From JACCZX01 sp963710675 (lineage in GTDB: Bacteria; Pseudomonadota; Gammaproteobacteria; Burkholderiales; Burkholderiaceae_F), in NCBI GenBank assembly GCA_963710675.1, contig CAVQBE010000021.1:124001-188000 (forward strand): DNA of 64,000 nucleotides, given 5' to 3'. Below the pieces are notes generated by a model that saw only the letters and a list, made by a program, of their open reading frames with translations, was not told the DNA's origin and did no database searches. Position 1 is the stretch's first letter. Every line of letters begins with the position of its first letter. Shown in pieces: positions 28,497-38,556 of the stretch. Made by a program: the position numbers and the translations under genes.

Positions 28497-28771
28497 GCTA
28501 ACTTGTTTCGACGATCACTACCTCTGGATCGCTGCCATATGGCGCTTAGCGATAGCCGCCGTTCACGTTGACATGGTGAACGACAAGCAGTTCTTTCGTT
28601 ACTTCTTTTTTTCTTGGCTGCTGTTTTCTTTTCGGGACCACTCTTCTTGGCCAAATCAGCCCGATGCGCGCGCTCGAATGTTTGAATGTCCTTGAACCTT
28701 CCCTTTGCATCCCTGACTGCATACAGTTTCTTGCCCGACGTGCTCCGATGCGTGGTGCGCTTGGTCGCCAT
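28487..28771 (-). CDS. Small basic conserved hypothetical protein
   Basis: The start is an ATG at 28771 with a GGAGG ribosome site. The N-terminal half (MATKRTTHRSTSGKKLYAVR, GRFKDIQTFERAHRADLAKK) is a recognisable small basic protein found in many proteobacteria, without assigned function. The tail after GPEKKTAAKKKRSNE passes a run of A residues near 28606 and is probably out of frame, so the native protein is likely about 55-60 residues. It could bind nucleic acid given its charge; this is inference. Confidence 0.6.
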   Translation of the reverse strand: MATKRTTHRSTSGKKLYAVRDAKGRFKDIQTFERAHRADLAKKSGPEKKTAAKKKRSNERTACRSPCQRERRLSLSAIWQRSRGSDRRNKLACD

Positions 28772-28841
28772 ATCCAGCCTCCTCACTTTGCAAGCGTTAA
28801 GAGGTACGGTCGCAGTTTGTCCCGTCCCGCGATAATAAGGG

Positions 28842-30326
28842 GTGAACGAGCAAATCGCCCGTGATGTAGTGCTGGTACGCGCTGTCGAGAGCGCAGACAG
28901 CGAGCGCGCCATTTTCACCAATGAGGATCGCACGCACGCCAGCCGGGCGGCGTCAGAACTTGCACGCTGGCGCGCCAGCGAGCGGCGCCAGGCAGCAACC
29001 GCGGAATCCTTCATCGGGCAACGCGCCGCGTTGCTGGCTGAAACGCTCCCGCGGCGTGCACCAGCGATCGCGCGCGCCGCTTCCGCATTTGATTGGCCCG
29101 CGTGGATTGGCATCGCATTGCCGGCCTTGGCGTTCGTATGCGGCGCGTTACTCGAACACATTGCCGATCGGCAGCACGTCAACATCATTGCGTTTCCGCT
29201 GCTGGCGATCGTGATCTGGAACGTCGTCGTTTACCTGCTTTTGCTGCTGCGTCCGTTGCTGCGCGCAGGCGCCATGCAGGTCGATCTGCACGGTCCCCAC
29301 CGCTGGCTCGCAAGGCGCAGCGAGCGCTCGATGCGCAATCTCACCGGATTGTCCGCGGCCGCCGTCGGCAGTTTTGTGGCGCATTGGAGTGCGTTGGTCG
29401 CGCCTTTGACCGCAGCGCGTGCCGCGCGTGTGCTTCATCTGGCCGCTGCGCTTTTCGCACTCGGTGCGGTAGTGGGGCTGTACGTGCGCGGCTTGGTGTT
29501 TGAGTACCGAGCGGGCTGGGAGAGCACGTTTCTCGACCCGCCTGCGGTGCACGCGATTCTTTCTTTTTTTCTTTCGCCCGCAGCGCAGCTTCTCGGCATT
29601 CCATTTCCGTCGATCGACCAGATTGCAGCGCTGCGCTTCAGCAATGGCATGCCCGGCAGCGCCAGCGCGGCAGTTTGGATCCATCTCTATGCAGTGACCG
29701 TCGGCGCCATCGTCATCGTGCCGCGCCTTCTGCTGGCGTTGGTCGCCAGTTGGCAAGTCACACGTCGATCGCAGCGGTTCGCGTTCGATATCAGCGAGCC
29801 TTATTTCCGCCGGCTGGCTGGATCTTTTGTGTCCGGCGGCGCGCGGTTGTGCGTGATTCCCTACAGCTACACCGTTGAGGAAGCTGCACTGAACGGGCTG
29901 CGTGCGGTCGCAGTCGCACTGCTTGGCGATGACGCCGAGGTCGTGTTGCGTCCAACCGTGACCTTCGGTGACGAGCACAACATGAGTCAGACGCCGGCTT
30001 CCGGTCTTCCGGCAACGTTGACGCTGGCGCTATTCAGCCTTGCGGCGACGCCGGAGAACGAGAATCACGGCGAGTTCCTGAAAGCACTCCGCAGTGCATC
30101 GCCAGGCTCGCGCCTGGCTGTACTGCTTGACGAGTCGGGTTATCGACGCCGGCTTGGAACGCAAGCGGGAGCGGAGGCGCGTCTGGAAGAACGCCGCAGC
30201 GCTTGGCGTTACTTTTGCCGCTCGCTTGCCCTCGACGCTGTGTTTGCCGATCTGTCCGCACCCGATTTGCCCGCGCTCGAACGCGGCTTCGAGCGCGTCC
30301 TCTCGGCGCCCGCCGCTGCACCATGA
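28842..30326 (+). CDS. DUF2868 membrane protein, partner of the DUF3482 GTPase
   Basis: 494 residues from a GTG start with an AAGGGG site. Markers of DUF2868 are ARDVVLVRAVESAD near the N-terminus, four membrane segments (WIGIALPALAFVCGALLEHI, FPLLAIVIWNVVVYLLLLL, VLHLAAALFALGAVVGLYV, VTVGAIVIVPRLLLALVASW) and a cytoplasmic C-terminal domain with LCVIPYSYTV and LAVLLDESGYRRRLG. The stop overlaps the start of the GTPase gene (ATGA). DUF2868 and DUF3482 genes are commonly paired; the membrane process they control is not known. Confidence 0.85.
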   Translation: MNEQIARDVVLVRAVESADSERAIFTNEDRTHASRAASELARWRASERRQAATAESFIGQRAALLAETLPRRAPAIARAASAFDWPAWIGIALPALAFVCGALLEHIADRQHVNIIAFPLLAIVIWNVVVYLLLLLRPLLRAGAMQVDLHGPHRWLARRSERSMRNLTGLSAAAVGSFVAHWSALVAPLTAARAARVLHLAAALFALGAVVGLYVRGLVFEYRAGWESTFLDPPAVHAILSFFLSPAAQLLGIPFPSIDQIAALRFSNGMPGSASAAVWIHLYAVTVGAIVIVPRLLLALVASWQVTRRSQRFAFDISEPYFRRLAGSFVSGGARLCVIPYSYTVEEAALNGLRAVAVALLGDDAEVVLRPTVTFGDEHNMSQTPASGLPATLTLALFSLAATPENENHGEFLKALRSASPGSRLAVLLDESGYRRRLGTQAGAEARLEERRSAWRYFCRSLALDAVFADLSAPDLPALERGFERVLSAPAAAP

Positions 30327-31813
30327 GCACCGGCACCCCTTCGGGCATTGCAACCGTTGAGATCACATTGATCTCGCATACCAACGCGGGCAAGACAACG
30401 CTTGCGCGAACATTGCTCGGCCGCGACATTGGGGAAGTGCGAGACGCACCGCACGTTACGGAGATCGCAGAAGCCCACACGCTGCTGCAAACAGACGCCG
30501 GCGATGTATTGCGGCTATGGGATACCCCAGGCTTTGGCGATTCGGCTCGGCTGGTGCAGCGACTTCGCCTGGCCGACAACCCGATCGGATGGTTGCTTCG
30601 CGAGGTGTGGGATCGCTATAGCGATCGCCCCTTCTGGTGCAGCCAACAGGCGGTGCGCGCCGCGCGCGACAGTTCCGATGTCGTGCTTTATCTGGTGAAC
30701 GCGGCCGAAGATCCGCGCGATGCAGGCTACGTTGCATTTGAGGCGCAGGTATTGCTCTGGGTCGGCAAGCCGGTAGTTGTACTGCTGAATCAAATCGGGC
30801 CGCCGCGGCCGGCCGAAGAGGAACACGCAGAAGCGCAGCGCTGGAGTGCTCATCTTGAATCGCTGGGCGTCGCGAGTGAAGTACTGGCGCTCGACGCGTT
30901 TGCTCGCTGCTGGGTTCAGGAGCGCGTGCTGCTCGACGCCGTCGGGCGCCAGCTTTCATCCGACAAACAAGCCGCGTTCGCGCGCCTGGTCGACACATGG
31001 ACCGCGCGCAACGTCGACCGCTTTGATGCCGCAATGCACGCGCTTGCCGAGCATCTGTTTCGCGCCGCATCCGACGTCGAAGCAGTCGCGGAGGTCTCGG
31101 CGTCTACTGCACAGAAGCTGATGCACTCGATAGGTATCAAGCGCGAGAGTCTGGACGCATCGCGCGAGCGTGCGATGCAGTCGCTTGCCCAGCGGCAGGA
31201 TGCGAGCATCCGCAGCGTGACCGATCGTTTGATTCAATTGCACGGGCTGCAGGGCGAAGCCACCAATACGGTGCTGGAGCGCATGCGAACGCACTTCGCG
31301 ATCCAGGAGCGCGTCGATGAAACACGTGCCGCGCTATGGGGCAGTGTCATAACCGGCGCGCTGGCGGGGCTGAAGGCAGACGTTGTTGCAGGCGGTCTGA
31401 CGTTTGGCGCCGGCATGCTGGTCGGCGGCGTTATCGGCGGTCTGAGCGGCGCAGGCATCGCACGCGGAATGAACCGGCTCGCGGGAGCCAATCAGCCCGA
31501 AGCGCGCTGGTCGGGGGATTTTTTGAACGCGCTCGTGCGCTCGAGCGTGCTGCGTTACTTGGCGGTTGCGCACTTCGGTCGCGGCAGAGGAAAGTATGTA
31601 GAGGGCGAAGCGCCACCGTTTTGGCGGGATGAAGTCGACAAACAGTTCAAGGACCACGAGGCTGCATTCCGCACCATCTGGGATTCAGCGCTTGGGTCAT
31701 TGCCGCGCGAGGAATTGACGCCCCAGTTGCAATCCACGATGACAAAGATGACCGCAGGCGTTCTCCAAAGACTTTATCCGGGCACCGTTCCAGCTGAATT
31801 GCGGTCGCGCTAA
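30323..31813 (+). CDS. DUF3482 GTPase
   Basis: 496 residues from the ATG at 30323. The TrmE/Era-like G domain has G1 SHTNAGKTTLARTLLGR, G3 LWDTPGFGD and a G4-like VVLLNQIGP in place of the usual NKxD. The DUF3482 C-terminal region carries a Gly-rich membrane-spanning hairpin (LTFGAGMLVGGVIGGLSGAG) after a helical segment. It is translationally coupled to DUF2868 upstream. By analogy with membrane-remodelling GTPases it may act on the inner membrane; this is inference. The altered G4 suggests relaxed nucleotide specificity or use of another contact. Confidence 0.85.
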   Translation: MSTGTPSGIATVEITLISHTNAGKTTLARTLLGRDIGEVRDAPHVTEIAEAHTLLQTDAGDVLRLWDTPGFGDSARLVQRLRLADNPIGWLLREVWDRYSDRPFWCSQQAVRAARDSSDVVLYLVNAAEDPRDAGYVAFEAQVLLWVGKPVVVLLNQIGPPRPAEEEHAEAQRWSAHLESLGVASEVLALDAFARCWVQERVLLDAVGRQLSSDKQAAFARLVDTWTARNVDRFDAAMHALAEHLFRAASDVEAVAEVSASTAQKLMHSIGIKRESLDASRERAMQSLAQRQDASIRSVTDRLIQLHGLQGEATNTVLERMRTHFAIQERVDETRAALWGSVITGALAGLKADVVAGGLTFGAGMLVGGVIGGLSGAGIARGMNRLAGANQPEARWSGDFLNALVRSSVLRYLAVAHFGRGRGKYVEGEAPPFWRDEVDKQFKDHEAAFRTIWDSALGSLPREELTPQLQSTMTKMTAGVLQRLYPGTVPAELRSR

Positions 31814-31878
31814 CCATCCGCGGGCATACGTTTTGCAATTGCTCTGTTATCGGGACATCCGATACACATGGAGGCCGT

Positions 31879-32058
31879 ATGAACAAGGATCAGGTCAAGG
31901 GGCGAACCAACACCGTTACTGGCAAGATTAAAGAATCCGTCGGCAAAGCAACCGACGACAAAGACCTGGAAGCTAAAGGCACTGCCGAAAAGGTGGGAGG
32001 TAAAGTCCGTTCCACATTCGGGGACGTAAAAGAAGACATCAAGAAAAGCACCCGGTAA
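31879..32058 (+). CDS. CsbD family stress protein
   Basis: A 59-residue protein starting MNKDQVKGRTNTVTGKIKES with an ATGGAGG ribosome site. The CsbD pattern is a pair of KGxxxxxxGKxKE helices: VKGRTNTVTGKIKESVGKAT, then AEKVGGKVRSTFGDVKEDIK. The protein is highly charged and probably disordered. Members are induced by general stress in many bacteria and their mechanism is unknown. It stands alone between the GTPase and a minus-strand hypothetical gene. Confidence 0.9.
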   Translation: MNKDQVKGRTNTVTGKIKESVGKATDDKDLEAKGTAEKVGGKVRSTFGDVKEDIKKSTR

Positions 32059-32117
32059 CGTAAAAGTTCGACCGGGGGAGGCGGCCGCGCGGCGGCGTTA
32101 GTCGGCGCCGGTTCGCT

Positions 32118-32639
32118 TTACCCGGTCGCCTCCACCCATCTGTAAAGCGCTGCACGTTCAACGCGTAGCAGTGCGCGCTGCTGGCGCCCGACACACCGAA
32201 GATACTGCGCTATTACCGAATCTCGCTGAGCCATTTGCAGCAAAGGGCGCGCCTCGCCTATTGTGACGTCTGAATAGCGTTGTTCGACGTCAGCCACACC
32301 TCGCGTCGCGCGCTCGATGGCCCACTGCCCGTAAAGGTGCGCAAGAACAACGGTGACCGCCAACGGAATACTGACTGCACCGAACAGTGCCGAGCCGCTC
32401 GCGTGTGCAATTTCAAATGCTGCTCCCACGTCGGCAGCCCACGCGAGAAACATTCCAACGCCAAAAAAAAGCGCGATCCGCGCACGTCGATCCAATTCGC
32501 GCCAGCGTTTCGCCTCGAGCGCGTGCCGACGCCGCAGTTCTGCGGCGTCCGGTGGAAACGCCAGTACATCGATCGGTTTAATTGCGATCTTGCGACGGGC
32601 CCTGTCTGCAACAACTTTCATCCGGGCAGAATTGGTCAA
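32118..32639 (-). CDS. Two-helix membrane hypothetical protein
   Basis: 173 residues. A basic N-terminal 55 residues (DRARRKIAIKPIDVL, RRRHALEAKRWRELDRRARI) precedes two membrane segments (IALFFGVGMFLAWAADVGAAF and LFGAVSIPLAVTVVLAHLYG) and a helical cytoplasmic tail with several Arg/Gln pairs. It has no recognised family. About 245 bases without an evident gene lie between it and glmS; no strong hairpin or promoter was seen there. Confidence 0.55.
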   Translation of the reverse strand: MTNSARMKVVADRARRKIAIKPIDVLAFPPDAAELRRRHALEAKRWRELDRRARIALFFGVGMFLAWAADVGAAFEIAHASGSALFGAVSIPLAVTVVLAHLYGQWAIERATRGVADVEQRYSDVTIGEARPLLQMAQRDSVIAQYLRCVGRQQRALLRVERAALYRWVEATG

Positions 32640-32883
32640 GCAACAGCGATTCGACTAGCTAGCGAGGGCAGCGTTCTTAATAAGAATCCCCAGTTGGCAA
32701 GTTGCTACAAAAATTGGTTAGGGGAAAACAAGGGCCCATCCGTTGTGGCCCATGCGCTTATGGGAAAGCTCCGCTGCGCGCTCCATCTTTAGATGCCGGC
32801 AGTTCGCGATCATGCGGCCGTCGACTGCGTCACGGCTGAGAACTGGCTAAGGCAGGCCTACGACGCGGGATGAGCCAACCGCC

Positions 32884-34702
32884 TCATTCCACTGTCACCG
32901 ACTTCGCCAGGTTCCTCGGCTTGTCGACGTCGGTCTTGCGCGCCACGGCCGTGTGATAGGCAAGCAATTGCAGCGGCACGACGTGCAGGATCGGCGATAG
33001 CGGTCCGTAGTGCTCCGGCAGCTTGATGACGTGAATTCCCGGCGCCGAATCAATGTGCGTATCAGCGTCCGCAAACACGTATAGCTCGCCACCGCGCGCC
33101 CGCACTTCCTGCATGTTCGATTTCAATTTCTCGACCAGCGCGTCGTTGGGCGCCACAGTGACGACCGGCATTTCCGCGGTCACCAGCGCCAGTGGTCCGT
33201 GCTTCAGCTCGCCCGCCGGGTACGCCTCGGCGTGGATGTAGCTGATCTCCTTCAGCTTCAGAGCGCCCTCGAGCGCGATTGGATAGTGAAGGCCACGACC
33301 GAGGAATAACGCGTGCTCCTTGCGCGAAAACTGCTGCGACCACGCGATCACCTGGGGTTCGAGCGCAAGCACCGCCTGCAGCGCGGCGGGCAGGTGGCGC
33401 AGTGCGCGGATGTGCTTGTGTTCGGCGTTCGCATCTAGGCGGCCCCGCTGCTTTGCGAGAGTCAGTGTCAGCAGAAACAGCGCAACCAGCTGCGTCGTGA
33501 ACGCCTTGGTCGATGCGACACCAATCTCGACGCCGGCGCGAGTGAAAAATTGCAGCTCGGTCTGCCGAGCCATTGCGCTGCTCGCTACGTTAATGATGCC
33601 GAGCGTGTGTCTCATTCCTAGCGCGCCGGCGTGCTTCAGCGCAGCAAGCGTATCGGCCGTTTCGCCGGACTGCGAAATCACGACAACCAGCGTGCGCGGA
33701 TTAGGCACGCTATCGCGATATCGGTATTCGCTCGCAATCTCCACTTGCGTCGGCAGCCCAGCTATCGATTCGATCCAGATCTTTGCAGTCAGCCCGGCGT
33801 AATAGCTGGTACCGCATGCAAGTATCAACGCCGAGTCGACCGTCGCCAGCACCTGCGCGGCCTTGTCACCGAACAGGTCAGGCGTGATCGATTCAATGCT
33901 TTCAATCGTGTCGCTGATCGCACGCGGCTGCTCGAAGATCTCCTTTTGCATGTAGTGCTGGTACGGACCGAGCTCCGCACCGCCCGCAACTGTCTTGACG
34001 GTGTGCACCTGCCGCTGCACCGGTGGCGCCCGACGCATCGACGATCTGTACACGCTTCAGATCGATATCGACGACGTCACCGTCTTCCAGATAAATGATC
34101 TGATCGGTAGTGCCTGCGAGCGCCATTGCGTCTGATGCGAGGAAGTTTTCTTCCTTGCCAAGACCGACCACCAGCGGTGATCCGCTGCGTGCGCCGACCA
34201 GGCGTTGCGGCGCTTCCTTGTGCATCACTGCGATCGCATACGCGCCGCTGAAGCGCGCGACCGCAGCGCGCACTGCGGCCAGCAGATCGCCGCGATACAG
34301 ATGATGAATCAAATGCGCGATGACCTCGGTATCGGTCTCGGTGACGAACTCATAGCCGGCGTTTTTCAAGTCGGCGCGGATCGACTCGTAGTTTTCGATG
34401 ATGCCGTTATGCACGACCGCGACTTCATTGCGCGAAAAATGTGGATGCGCATTCGATGTGACCGGCGCGCCGTGCGTTGCCCACCGCGTATGCGAGATTC
34501 CCAGATGTCCCCGCAGCGCCGATTGCTTGATCTGTGATTGGAGTTCGGCGACGCGCGCGGTGCTGCGCGAGCGGGTAAGTTGACCGTCCTGCAGCAATGC
34601 GACGCCGCACGAGTCATAACCGCGATATTCGAGCCGACGCAGCCCTTCGACCAGAATCGGCGTGATATCGCGCGTTGCGACCGCGCCTACGATGCCGCAC
34701 AT
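32884..34702 (-). CDS. glmS: Glucosamine-fructose-6-phosphate aminotransferase
   Basis: Makes glucosamine 6-phosphate from fructose 6-phosphate and glutamine. The N-terminal glutaminase has the nucleophile Cys at position 2 (MCGIVGAVATRD) and HTRWATHGAPV. The two SIS domains carry LILACGTSYYAGLTAKIW, VVVISQSGETADTLAALKH, GVASTKAFTTQL and the terminal KPRNLAKSVTVE. A surplus base near 34025 splits the gene; removing it joins VDASGA to PVQRQVHTVKTV. About 605 residues. glmU follows upstream on the same strand with only eight bases between them, giving a glmU-glmS operon for UDP-GlcNAc synthesis. Confidence 0.93.
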
Positions 34703-34709
34703 GATGCCT

Positions 34710-36108
34710 TTACCGTTTCTTCTCTTTTACCGGCCGCTTCCAGCCGTCTAGCGTTGTCTGCTTCGCACGCGCGAGGGTCAGCTTTCCTTCAGGCGCATTT
34801 TTTGAGATGGTCGAGCCACCACCGATCGTCGCACCCTGAACCGATTGTGACCGGGGCAACCAGCACCGCATTTGAACCGATTGAAACGTCATCGCCTATG
34901 ACAGTGCGATGTTTACGTGCACCGTCGTAATTGGCGGTGATGGTACCCGCACCGATATTGACGTTGGCTCCCACCGTCGCGTCACCGACGTACGCCAGAT
35001 GGTTCGCTTTCGAGCCGCGGCCCAGCGTGCTCGCCTTGACCTCGACGAAGTTGCCGATGTGAACTTCATCGGCCAGCATCGCGCCGGGACGCAGGCGTGA
35101 ATACGGGCCAATGCGCGCACCAGCGCCGATCGTCGCGCCATCGAGATATGAAAACGGCAACACCTCGGTGCCGGCGCCGATCGAACAGTTACGGATTACG
35201 CAATAGGCGCCGATGCGAGCCCCTTCGGCAAGATTGACCTGTCCTTCGAAGACACAGCCGACATCGATCGAAACGTCGGTGCCGACACTCAGCGTTGCCT
35301 CGCACGTCGATACGCGCCGGATCAGCCAGCGTGACGCCGCGCTCCATCAGCTCACCTGCGATGCGCCGCTGTGCGATGCGCTCGATCGTCGCCAATTGCT
35401 CCTTGCTGTTGACGCCGCGTGTTTCGTCTGGATCTGCGCATTCGACGGCGATCACGCGACAGTGCTCTGCGACCGCATGCGCAATCACATCGGGAAGGTA
35501 ATACTCGCGCTGCGCATTTTCGTTTGACAGCGCCTTCAGCCAACGCTTCAGCTTCGACGGTCGGCGCCATCAGAATTCCGGTATTGACCTCGGTCAGTTT
35601 GCGCTCATCGTCGTTCGCATCGCGCTCTTCGACGATGCGCAGCACGTTGCCGTGCCAATCTCGCACGATGCGCCCATAGCCGGCGGGCTGCGCCAGTTGC
35701 ACCGTCAGCAGCGCAACGTCGCCGCTCGCAGTGAACAGCCGCTGCAATGTCGACGGGCGGATCAGCGGCACGTCCCCGTACAGAACCAAAGTGGGCGCAG
35801 CGTCGTCCAACAGCGGCTCCGCCTGCATGCACAGCGTGGCCGGTTCCGAGTTGCGGCGACTGTTCAACGTAGCGCAGTGAGCGATCGCTCACTGTCTGGG
35901 CAGGGAACGTTTCTTGCACTTGCTGTGCGCCGTAGCCAACGACAACCACTATATTGACGGGCATTCCGCTCGTGGCGCCGCCGACCGCATCGAGCACGTG
36001 GGCCAGCATCGGGCGGCCGGCAACGAGGTGCAGCACCTTCGGCAGAGGTTTGGCGAGCGCAGGACCCATCCGCTTACCTTGGCCAGCAGCAAGTATCACG
36101 ATGTTCAT
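34710..36108 (-). CDS. glmU: Bifunctional GlcNAc-1-P uridyltransferase / GlcN-1-P acetyltransferase
   Basis: The start at 36108 gives MNIVILAAGQGKRMGPALAK, the nucleotidyltransferase signature. Later pieces, in several frames, are PTLVLYGDVPLIRP, RIVEERDANDDERKLTEVNTG, GVNSKEQLATIERI, and the left-handed beta-helix with GPYSRLRPGA, HIGNFVEVKAS and NIGAGTITANYDGARKHRTV. The last piece ends LARAKQTTLDGWKRPVKEKK. At least four frame breaks are needed (near 35850, 35540, 35310 and 34840), the densest damage in an essential gene here. Total length about 460 residues is normal. Confidence 0.9.
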
Positions 36109-36136
36109 GCGGTGTAGGTAATTGGAGGAGGTCCGA

Positions 36137-37063
36137 TTGCGCAACGATTCTAGTTCACCGACCTGCGACTCGATCTCACTTCGCCTCATTCGTCTAGTGA
36201 CGGTCGCCGCGCTGACCGTGTCACTTGCAGGCTGCGCTGCGATGAAGATCGGCTACAACAACGCCGACACGCTGGCATTGTTTCAGCTGGATAGCTATCT
36301 TGGGCTTGACGCCGAGATCAGGAACAGACGGTCAAGGAACGCGTCAATGGGCTGCTCGGCTGGCATCGCATCAACACAGCTGCGCGACTACGTCGCGTTT
36401 ATCGACAAGATTCGCGCGAAGCTCGGCGGCCCGGTCACCGCCGCCGACGTGATGGAATTCAATCAGCAGTTGAACGCCCGAATGATGACAGCGGGCGACA
36501 AAGCAGCGCCCGATATCGCGCACGTTGCGCTGAACACTGACGCCCGAACAGATCGATCGCGCCGCCAAGAAAATCACCAGCGATGCTGCCAAGGCGCGGC
36601 GTGAGTTTGTCCGTGCCGAGAAGAACGCGGGCGCAGAGCGGGCCAAAAAGTATGGCGAGCGCGCGGAATCTTGGTTCGGCAAGCTGACCGACGAGCAGAA
36701 AGAGATCATCCGCAAGTCATTGGCGAGCCGGCCTACCGATGAGACCTGGTGGATCGATGAGCGCGAGCGTCGCCAGCGCGAGTTCATCAGCTTGTTGCGC
36801 AAGATCCAGGCGGATCGCCCGAGCGAGGAGGTTGCCACGCGCTGGTTGCGCACTTACTTCACGCATCTGAATGTGGCTCCCGACGCCGAGCGCCGCGCCC
36901 GCGCCGAGTCGTACCGACGCGGCAGCGCCGAATTGATCGCCCAGTTGATTAACCACGCAACGCCCGAGCAGCGCATCGCACTCGATAAAAAGTTGAACGA
37001 CTACGCGCAGGACTTCAGGTCGCTCGCGGCTCAACGGATAAAGAAAGCGAATTTAGACGGTAG
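36137..37063 (+). CDS. DUF6279-type lipoprotein
   Basis: The likely start is a TTG at 36137 after GGAGGAGG, divergent from glmU. The lipobox is VSLAGCAAMK. The mature part, spread over three frames, includes IGYNNADTLALFQLDSYLGL, LRDYVAFIDKIRAKLGG, TPEQIDRAAKKI, RAEKNAGAERAKKYGERAES and DERERRQREFISLLRKI, then ATPEQRIALDKKLNDYAQDF. This matches the helical DUF6279 lipoproteins. Breaks lie near 36320 and 36545. The frame as read runs on to 37307 through the antisense of the symporter gene, so a further break near 37050 is likely and the end is uncertain. Confidence 0.65.
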
Positions 37064-38486
37064 CGCTGCGCGCGCGGCGCGGCGGCTGACAGCAGCGAGC
37101 CGCCGAACATTCCGACTGCTGCCATCAGGAATCCGCCCAGTACCGCCGGAAATTCCTCGCCTGAGCGGCGTAAATTCGAGCAGCGCCCACGTGCCCATCC
37201 CGAGGACGATCGACCACATCGCGCCCTGCGTCGTCGATCGACGCCAGTACAAGCCCGCACACCAGCGGCCAGAACGCGCCGACCACCGGAAATTGATAGG
37301 CCTTTGATACCAGTTCGTAGATCGGCGTGCCGATCATGATGATCGAATAGCCGAGCACGCACGCGGTAAACACGACCACCGTCATTCGCATGTAGAGCAG
37401 TTCCTGCTTGTCGTTCATCTTCACGAAGTTCTTCAGCACGTTTTCGACGAACGTCGTCGAAGGGGCAAGCAACGTCGCGGAAGCGGTCGACATGATCGCC
37501 GCCAGCAGTGCTCCGAAGAACGCGACCTGCAGCCAGACAGGCATGTGCTTTCCATCACCAACGTCGGCAGGATCTTTTGCGAATCTTCTTTCAGCAATGA
37601 ATTGGCCAGCCTCTGGCATCACCAGAAATGCAGAGAGCCCGATGAAAATCGGCACCATCGCGAACACCATGTACGAGATGCCGCCGATGATCGGCCCTTT
37701 GACCGACGTGTCGGCATCCTTGGCCGACATCACGCGCTGAAACACGTCCTGCTGCGGAATCGAGCCGATCATGATCGTGATCGCTGCGCCGGTCCAGAAC
37801 AGCCACTCGCGCGCTCCGCCGTCCGGAAAGAACCGGAACATCTCGCGCGATCTGCGCATACTCGATCACACGCCCGGCACCACCCGCCTGATCGGCCGCG
37901 AAGATCGCGATCAGCGACAGGCCGACGATGATGATCACCATCTGGAACGTATCGGTCAGCGCGACCGACCACATACCGCCGAACAACGTGTACACGAGCA
38001 CGATCGCCGTACCGAGCACCATGCCCCATATGCACGCTGATGCCACCCGCCGACAGCAGATTGAACACCAGCCCTAGCGCGGTGATCTGCGCGGCGACCC
38101 AGCCGAGATACGAAATCAGAATCACGATCGAGCTGAAAATCTCGACACCGCGGCCGTAACGGCGCCGATAAAAATCGCCGATCGTCAGCAGATCCATCTT
38201 GTACAGCTTGCGCGCGAAGAACATTCCGACCAGGATCAGACACAGGCCCGCGCCGAACGGATCTTCGACCGTGTTGCGAAACCCGCCCTCGACGAACTTT
38301 GACGGAATGCCGAGCACGGTCTCGGAACCGAACCAGGTCGCAAACGTCGTGGCGACGATGACAAACAGCGGCAGCGAGCGTCCCGCCAGCGCGTAGTCCG
38401 CCGTAGTCTTCAACGCGAGTCGCTGCGTAGATGCCGATACCGATCGATGCGATCAGATACAGCGCGATAAAGCCGAGCAATGTCAT
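37015..38486 (-). CDS. Sodium:solute symporter (SSS family)
   Basis: The start ATG at 38486 gives LGFIALYLIASIGIGIYAA. Pieces in successive frames cover the core: TTADYALAGRSLPLFVIVAT, FATWFGSETVLGIPSKFVEG, YKMDLLTIGDFYRRRYGRG, LVYTLFGGMWSVALTDTFQM, SIPQQDVFQRVMSAKDADTS and SATLLAPSTTFVENVL. These are SSS hallmarks, including the GDFYRRRYG motif and sodium-site regions of transmembrane helix 8. At least four breaks are needed (near 38410, 38045, 37850 and 37230). The substrate cannot be predicted. The 3' end overlaps the tail of the DUF6279 gene as read. Confidence 0.82.
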
Positions 38487-38556
38487 AGCTTCGGGCCGTC
38501 AGTACGGCAAGGGAAAACGGCGCGCATTATGAAGCAAGGTTCGGTGAGCGAGCACC

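Noticed and set aside
29148..29978. A 276-codon minus-strand open frame within the DUF2868 gene
   Set aside because: The translation is rich in Gln/Arg/His without hydrophobic segments or motifs; it is a shadow of the plus-strand gene.
32640..32883. A small gene or terminator between the two-helix protein and glmS
   Set aside because: Only a weak five-base inverted repeat (GGGCC/GGCCC) without a T tract, and no coding frame with a ribosome site.
36720..37307. The DUF6279 frame running to 37307 as a longer native protein
   Set aside because: The last 80 residues are Arg/Pro-rich and antisense to conserved symporter sequence, so the tail is probably created by a frame break.
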